Positions 6,280 through 9,759 of a DNA stretch of 9,759 bases are shown one piece after another. The position numbers and the translations under genes were made by a program. The notes below the pieces were generated by a model. That model did not search any database. It was not told the DNA's origin and worked only from the letters and a program-made list of their open reading frames with translations. Source of the stretch: JBBRGG01 sp038240875. Its GTDB lineage: Bacteria; Planctomycetota; Phycisphaerae; Phycisphaerales; UBA1924. The stretch spans positions 1 to 9,759 of the forward strand of contig JBBRGG010000135.1 of NCBI GenBank assembly GCA_038240875.1, given 5' to 3'. Position 1 is the first letter of the stretch; the number at the start of each line of letters is the position of its first letter.

Positions 6280-8088
6280 TCAGAACGCCGGTGCAGCAGG
6301 CTCTTCATCAGGAGCGTCAGCGGGCTCTGCGTCACCGCCGCCGTTCATCCCTTCCATTGCCTTTGCGATCTCGGCGAAGGCCTTCATGTTGTCCGCTGGA
6401 ATGACAATACTAAATGACATGCCTTCATCACCACTGGTCATCGCCATGCCGACAGGAGCGAGTGTCGCAGGAACCGGGAGTTCTTCTGGCCCGCCAATCA
6501 TTGCGAGAAATGGCCCAACGCTATCAAGCAGAGCCTTAGTACCGAGGTAACCTTCAAAGACACGGTTCGCAGGCATGAGCGAGCGAGTGACCGTAATGGC
6601 TTCGTCGCCGCCCAGGCCTTTGCCCGACTTGGCTGCTTCGAGTGCGCTCGAGAGCAGTGGGGGATTGTTCGACATCGTGGTAACGATGCCGCCTTCAACC
6701 GCCGCCGAGAGCATGGTCAACTCCTGTGTCGGCCCGAGCATCATCGCCATGGCCTGGCCCATCATCGGATCAGAGTCCGCGCCCGGGGTGATCTTCATGG
6801 TGGACTTGTCGGCCTTCACGCCGCTCACTTCGACTACCCCTACTTCATATTTGGTTGCGAACGACCCTTCCTTGGTTTCCAAGCCGTTCATAGATTCCAT
6901 CGCGGCCTTGACCTTCGCCTGAGTTCCGGCGGGGTCCTTGGTCGCTGTGTACTGAGTAGAGTTGATGAACAGGCCACCACCCATCAGCGCCATCGGGTTA
7001 AACCCGATCACCGTCGCGGTTCCTTCGATACCCTCGCCACCACCAAACAGCATCTTGCTAAGCTGCGAGCCCTCTTGGCCCTCAGCCGCGCCCAACTTCT
7101 GCAAGTTCGTCAAAATCGTGCGAATCCCTGGCGAAGTCATGTCCATCGCAATCGCCATCAAGAAAGGCGTCGCGGGAAGCTTATTCAACAACGCGCCACT
7201 GTTCCCCGAGCCAGCAAAGAAACCCGCAAGCTCCGAACCCTTGGTGAACTGAGCGCCTAGGTTAATGACGACGTTGCCACCACTCAAATTTACGCCGACA
7301 ATGCCCGCAGAGCCGTCTCGGATGAAATTCTCGCCAATCTTCTTCATTTCGGCGATTTGCGCGTTGGCCTCATCACCACCACCACCGCCGCCACCCATGC
7401 CGCCCATCAAATCAGCAGGGTTAGGAATCTCGTTAAGGCCCTTTTCGAGCATGGGCTTCATCGATTGAACGTCTGCGATGATCACCATGTCCGACCGCTC
7501 GATGATGTCCCGGCCGCGCGCACCAGCACGCGCCATCAATACCTCGCGCTGCCCCTTGCTCGCTTCGTACGCCTGCACCAGTTCCTTGATGGGCGAGAGC
7601 AACGCATAGCCGTTGCCGATGTCGCGAGAAAAGCCATCTTCGCCTTTCATGTTGAGCGTGGAGACGTCCTGGGTCGCATCGCCGTCAAACCCGGCGACAA
7701 ACGCCTTGTAATCAGTCACTGGCACAAACACCAGCATGTTGGGTGTTTCGCTATCGGCAGGCTCGCCATCAGCCGTCGGCATCACGGCAATCGCAACGGA
7801 GCCATCCTTTTTGATGCCCTTTGCGTTTCGCAGTTCATCAAGCTCTTTCATCGGGCCCTGATCACCCGAACCAAAGAGCTTGCCCATGCTTTCGACCTGC
7901 GTGATGAATGCGTCCATGTTGGATAGTGTGATCACGACCTGTGCATTACCAGGCACCCGGTCGGCGATCTCAGGTAACGCGGCAAACGCCGCAGGCGTGC
8001 CCGCAACCAACGCGATCAACGCCGCTAGACCCATCTTCGAGGCCTTACGCGAGTAACACGACGCAACCGTTCCGATTCGAATCGACAT
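6280..8088 (-). CDS. secreted Gly/Met-rich protein of unknown function
   Basis: This 602-residue protein is not recognised with confidence. An N-terminal signal peptide is clear: basic residues up to SRKASK, hydrophobic MGLAALIALVAG, then TPAAFA with probable cleavage after Ala36. The mature protein opens with LPEIADRVPGNAQVVITLSN followed by a helix. Similar 'Pro + hydrophobic strand + helix' segments recur later (LPATPFLMAIAMD, MPANRVFEGYLGT), which suggests repeated subdomains. The opening recalls DUF3352-type surface proteins ('P...a.vvi.v.n'), a weak resemblance only. A Gly run (GGMGGGGGGGDEA, near residue 228) and Met-rich stretches (MMGQAMAMMLG) stand out. The C-terminus is an acidic, Pro/Ala-rich tail (AEPADAPDEEPAAPAF). 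No catalytic motif, lipobox or transmembrane segment after the signal is evident, so it is likely periplasmic or surface-located. ATG 8088 is chosen for AAGGAA 7 nt upstream and the signal peptide; an upstream in-frame start at 8169 adds 27 Cys/Arg-containing residues ahead of the signal. A strong terminator follows. Confidence 0.8.
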   Translation of the reverse strand: MSIRIGTVASCYSRKASKMGLAALIALVAGTPAAFAALPEIADRVPGNAQVVITLSNMDAFITQVESMGKLFGSGDQGPMKELDELRNAKGIKKDGSVAIAVMPTADGEPADSETPNMLVFVPVTDYKAFVAGFDGDATQDVSTLNMKGEDGFSRDIGNGYALLSPIKELVQAYEASKGQREVLMARAGARGRDIIERSDMVIIADVQSMKPMLEKGLNEIPNPADLMGGMGGGGGGGDEANAQIAEMKKIGENFIRDGSAGIVGVNLSGGNVVINLGAQFTKGSELAGFFAGSGNSGALLNKLPATPFLMAIAMDMTSPGIRTILTNLQKLGAAEGQEGSQLSKMLFGGGEGIEGTATVIGFNPMALMGGGLFINSTQYTATKDPAGTQAKVKAAMESMNGLETKEGSFATKYEVGVVEVSGVKADKSTMKITPGADSDPMMGQAMAMMLGPTQELTMLSAAVEGGIVTTMSNNPPLLSSALEAAKSGKGLGGDEAITVTRSLMPANRVFEGYLGTKALLDSVGPFLAMIGGPEELPVPATLAPVGMAMTSGDEGMSFSIVIPADNMKAFAEIAKAMEGMNGGGDAEPADAPDEEPAAPAF

Positions 8089-8095
8089 TCCAGGG

Positions 8096-8101
8096 TTCCT
8101 T
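8096..8101 (-). promoter_or_regulatory. Shine-Dalgarno of the secreted protein gene
   Basis: AAGGAA on the - strand, 7 nt before the ATG at 8088, supports that start over the in-frame start at 8169. Confidence 0.6.
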
Positions 8102-8194
8102 TCAAGTGCCTCGGAGGTACGCCGCCGGGCGTGTGCATCCGGGCAAGTTTCAACGCAGAGATTCAACACAGATCAGTGCACGCTCAACCGCCCC

Positions 8195-8233
8195 AAACCC
8201 ATCGTCCAAACTGATCGTCTAAACCGATCGCCA
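8195..8233. repeat. three imperfect 13-bp tandem repeats upstream of the secreted protein gene
   Basis: AAACCCATCGTCC (8195-8207), AAACTGATCGTCT (8208-8220) and AAACCGATCGCCA (8221-8233) are head-to-tail copies, adjacent ones differing at three positions and sharing AAAC..ATCG. They lie 107-145 bp upstream of the ATG at 8088, within the expected leader or promoter region. They may be regulator sites or merely a decayed duplication. Confidence 0.65.
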
Positions 8234-8294
8234 ATACTAACCGCTTAAGTTGATCATACGAAACGTCAATGCTCCGCATCTTGTACGGAAACAC

Positions 8295-8308
8295 GTAACG
8301 AGCGTTAC
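8295..8308. promoter_or_regulatory. 14-bp inverted repeat, possible operator
   Basis: GTAACG-AG-CGTTAC has perfect 6-bp arms around a 2-bp centre, as in many dimeric repressor sites. It lies about 205 bp upstream of the ATG at 8088. No adjoining regulator gene is present, so an operator role is a guess. Confidence 0.3.
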
Positions 8309-8387
8309 ACTCTCTTGGCGTGCACTCGAATAAACCGATTTAGTCAATCTATTCGCGTTTCGGACAGATTAGGACTTTCCTTGTGCC

Positions 8388-8417
8388 ATCTACTGGCCAA
8401 TCGATTGGCCAGTAGAT
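8388..8417. repeat. perfect 30-bp palindrome just downstream of ftsK
   Basis: The left arm ATCTACTGGCCAATC (8388-8402) is followed directly by its exact reverse complement (8403-8417). As RNA it could form a 13-bp stem with a 4-nt loop. It starts 10 bp beyond the ftsK stop on the - strand. Neither strand has a T-run after it, so it is not a standard intrinsic terminator. It could cap the ftsK mRNA 3' end, act with Rho, or bind a dimeric protein. Confidence 0.9.
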
Positions 8418-8427
8418 AGCTCATTGA

Positions 8428-9759
8428 TTAGCTCATAGGTTGGCCCTGAGGGTTCGCACGAGCAGGGGACGCCGTGGAAGCCGTGGGCGTTCCAGCAGTT
8501 GGAGCTGGGTTCGTACCCTCGGTTCGGACTCGTCTTGGTGAAGGTTCAATTGACGCAGACTCAAACGAAGCTGACTCAAAGGGAGCCTCTTCCTCGGCAT
8601 CCCTTTCTACCTCTGCCGCGTGTTCAACCTCTTCCTCGTCCATCGAATCAACATCTAATTCGTCCTCAACTCCTTCTTCATCCTCATCCTCATCTGGAGC
8701 CGCATTCGTAAAGAGATCTTCCTCCAACGCTTCTCCTTCCGCGCCTTCTCCAGCCGTGATGCCCTTTGCACCGCCATCAACCCGAGCCGAACCATTTGGT
8801 CCACCAGTAGGCATCGGACCACTCGTATCAAGCAGCGTCGAGCCCTGCTCGCTCGCGATCTTCTTCATCAACTGCCAATTGTCGATCGTGATCAGCACGT
8901 CTCGCGCCACCGATCCCTTGTGATCCGAAATAATCCCCGCGATCCCCATCAGATCGATCAATCGGCTTGCTCGCGTATACCCAATTGCTAGCCTCCGCTG
9001 CAAGAGCGACACACTGCCACGCCGCGTCTCCAAAACGATCTCAACTGCACGTGGGAAAAGCGGATCTTCCTGTGCCGCGGCCAACGACGACGACGAATTA
9101 TTCTCGCTCGCCAGTTCCTGTGCCGGCTCCTGGTCCGTTGCCGACCGCAGTTGCATCAACTGCCGCTCAAAGCTCGGCCCGGCAACATCACGCATAAACC
9201 GCACCACCCTGCGAATCTCCAAATCATCTACCAACGTTCCCTGCGCACGCGTCAACTTGCTCGACCTGGGTGAGATAAACAACATATCGCCATGGCCCAG
9301 CAACAACTCGCCACCCTTCTGATCCAGCACAATCCGCGAGTCCATCCCGCTAGCCACCTTAAACGCAACCCGGCAAGGCATGTTCGACTTAATCAGCCCA
9401 GTCACCACGTTCGCCTGTGGCCGTTGCGTAGCCAGAATCAAGTGGATTCCAACCGCGCGCGCCTTCTGCGCAATACGAATGATGTAGCTTTCCACTTCTT
9501 TATTCGTCATCATCAAGTCCGCAAGTTCATCGATGATGAACACCATATAAGGCAATTTCCGCGGGATCTTCGCCTCTTCCTCGGGCAGCTTCACACCCAT
9601 CCGCTCGCGCAGATCTTCCCAGGATAGATCGTTATACGCCGAGATATCCCGACATCCCGCTTCCACGAGCAACTCATACCGCTCGTCCATCTTCGTCGTC
9701 GCCCACTCAAGGATCGCCGCCGCCTTTGACATTTCCGTCACAACCGGACACATCAAGTG
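8428..9759 (-). CDS. ftsK: DNA translocase FtsK, C-terminal part (5' end outside window)
   Basis: FtsK is the septal DNA pump that clears and aligns chromosomes at division. The fragment shows 443 residues and runs off the right edge; the N-terminal membrane domain and Walker A lie outside. It enters at HLMCPVVTEM, equivalent to the HLLTPVVTD segment after Walker A. Walker B is MVFIIDELADLMM (about 72-84 of the fragment). ILATQRPQANVVTGLIKSNMPCRVAFKV and the GGELLLGHGDMLF loop are diagnostic of FtsK/SpoIIIE. A Ser/Ala/Glu linker (about 206-230) leads to the winged-helix gamma domain (about 231-291), with SLLQRRLAIGYTRASRLIDLM as the DNA-reading helix region that in relatives recognises polar sequences and contacts XerD. 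The protein does not end there as usual: about 150 residues follow, with acidic runs (DEDEDEEGVEDE, DEEEVEH), an FESAS-FESAS repeat, and a Thr/Ala/Pro end. It stops at TAA 8430-8428. Confidence 0.96.
   Translation of the reverse strand, partial: HLMCPVVTEMSKAAAILEWATTKMDERYELLVEAGCRDISAYNDLSWEDLRERMGVKLPEEEAKIPRKLPYMVFIIDELADLMMTNKEVESYIIRIAQKARAVGIHLILATQRPQANVVTGLIKSNMPCRVAFKVASGMDSRIVLDQKGGELLLGHGDMLFISPRSSKLTRAQGTLVDDLEIRRVVRFMRDVAGPSFERQLMQLRSATDQEPAQELASENNSSSSLAAAQEDPLFPRAVEIVLETRRGSVSLLQRRLAIGYTRASRLIDLMGIAGIISDHKGSVARDVLITIDNWQLMKKIASEQGSTLLDTSGPMPTGGPNGSARVDGGAKGITAGEGAEGEALEEDLFTNAAPDEDEDEEGVEDELDVDSMDEEEVEHAAEVERDAEEEAPFESASFESASIEPSPRRVRTEGTNPAPTAGTPTASTASPARANPQGQPMS
8551..8580. 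repeat. 15-bp tandem repeat inside ftsK tail
   Basis: TGACGCAGACTCAAA (8551-8565) and CGAAGCTGACTCAAA (8566-8580) match at 12 of 15 positions. On the - strand they encode two copies of FESAS in the disordered tail of FtsK. Confidence 0.7.

Larger units (their letters stand above)
8089..8427. other. 339-bp intergenic region between ftsK and the secreted protein gene
   Basis: No gene is visible here. From the ftsK side it holds a perfect 30-bp palindrome (8388-8417), a 14-bp inverted repeat (8295-8308), a three-copy 13-bp tandem repeat (8195-8233) and the ribosome binding site at 8096-8101. The - strand promoter of the secreted-protein gene should lie here. TTGACG at about 8268-8263 is a possible -35, but I find no -10 at proper spacing and do not call it. 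Confidence 0.6.

Noticed and set aside
7378..7404. Trinucleotide-like run of ACC/GCC in the secreted protein gene as a possible microsatellite or array
   Set aside because: It encodes an in-frame Gly run with mixed Gly codons on the - strand, so it is coding low complexity rather than a separate repeat element.
8474..8923. Ser-rich + strand open frame opposite the FtsK tail
   Set aside because: Its Ser runs are just the complement of the Asp/Glu codons of the acidic tail. The gamma domain and tail are in one continuous - strand frame.
1..9759. Defence system, mobile element, CRISPR or RNA gene
   Set aside because: No transposase, integrase, toxin-antitoxin, restriction or CRISPR feature and no tRNA/rRNA sequence was recognisable on either strand; gene content is mainly housekeeping.

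Overview
The window looks like an ordinary chromosomal stretch from a planctomycete, probably of the class Phycisphaerae. This is inferred from gene content and style: a very long secreted Gly/Met-rich protein, an MviM-type Gfo/Idh/MocA oxidoreductase, mostly absent Shine-Dalgarno sequences, moderate-to-high GC, and an FtsK with an acidic tail. No 16S or other marker is present, so the assignment is tentative. I see no CRISPR array, transposase, integrase, phage gene, tRNA or rRNA.

Layout. Positions 1-3052 are on the + strand: the 3' end of an unrecognised gene with a Pro/Thr-rich tail; a SRAP/YedK (HMCES-type) abasic-site DNA-protein crosslinking protein; and a lipoprotein that joins a CBM9/DOMON-like domain to an endonuclease/exonuclease/phosphatase domain. 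A convergent gap (3053-3186) holds a plausible bidirectional terminator. From 3187 to the right edge everything is on the - strand. In order of transcription (right to left) the genes are the C-terminal part of FtsK, a 602-residue secreted protein of unknown function, dihydropteroate synthase (folP), thioredoxin, and a Gfo/Idh/MocA oxidoreductase. A clear intrinsic terminator after the 602-residue gene separates it from folP. Thioredoxin has its own strong ribosome binding site, a possible promoter and a hairpin at the start of its leader, so the - strand genes look like several short transcription units rather than one operon.

Function. The genes serve separate housekeeping roles: DNA translocation at division (FtsK), abasic-site repair (SRAP), folate synthesis (FolP), thiol redox (Trx) and sugar or nucleotide-sugar oxidoreduction (Gfo/Idh/MocA). 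Two envelope proteins have unknown substrates. I find no convincing undescribed multi-gene system. The oddities worth a second look are the long acidic extension after the FtsK gamma domain, a perfect 30-bp palindrome 10 bases beyond the ftsK stop, a three-copy 13-bp tandem repeat upstream of the secreted-protein gene, several independent 15-nt tandem duplications in or near coding regions, and the composition and internal repetition of the 602-residue protein.
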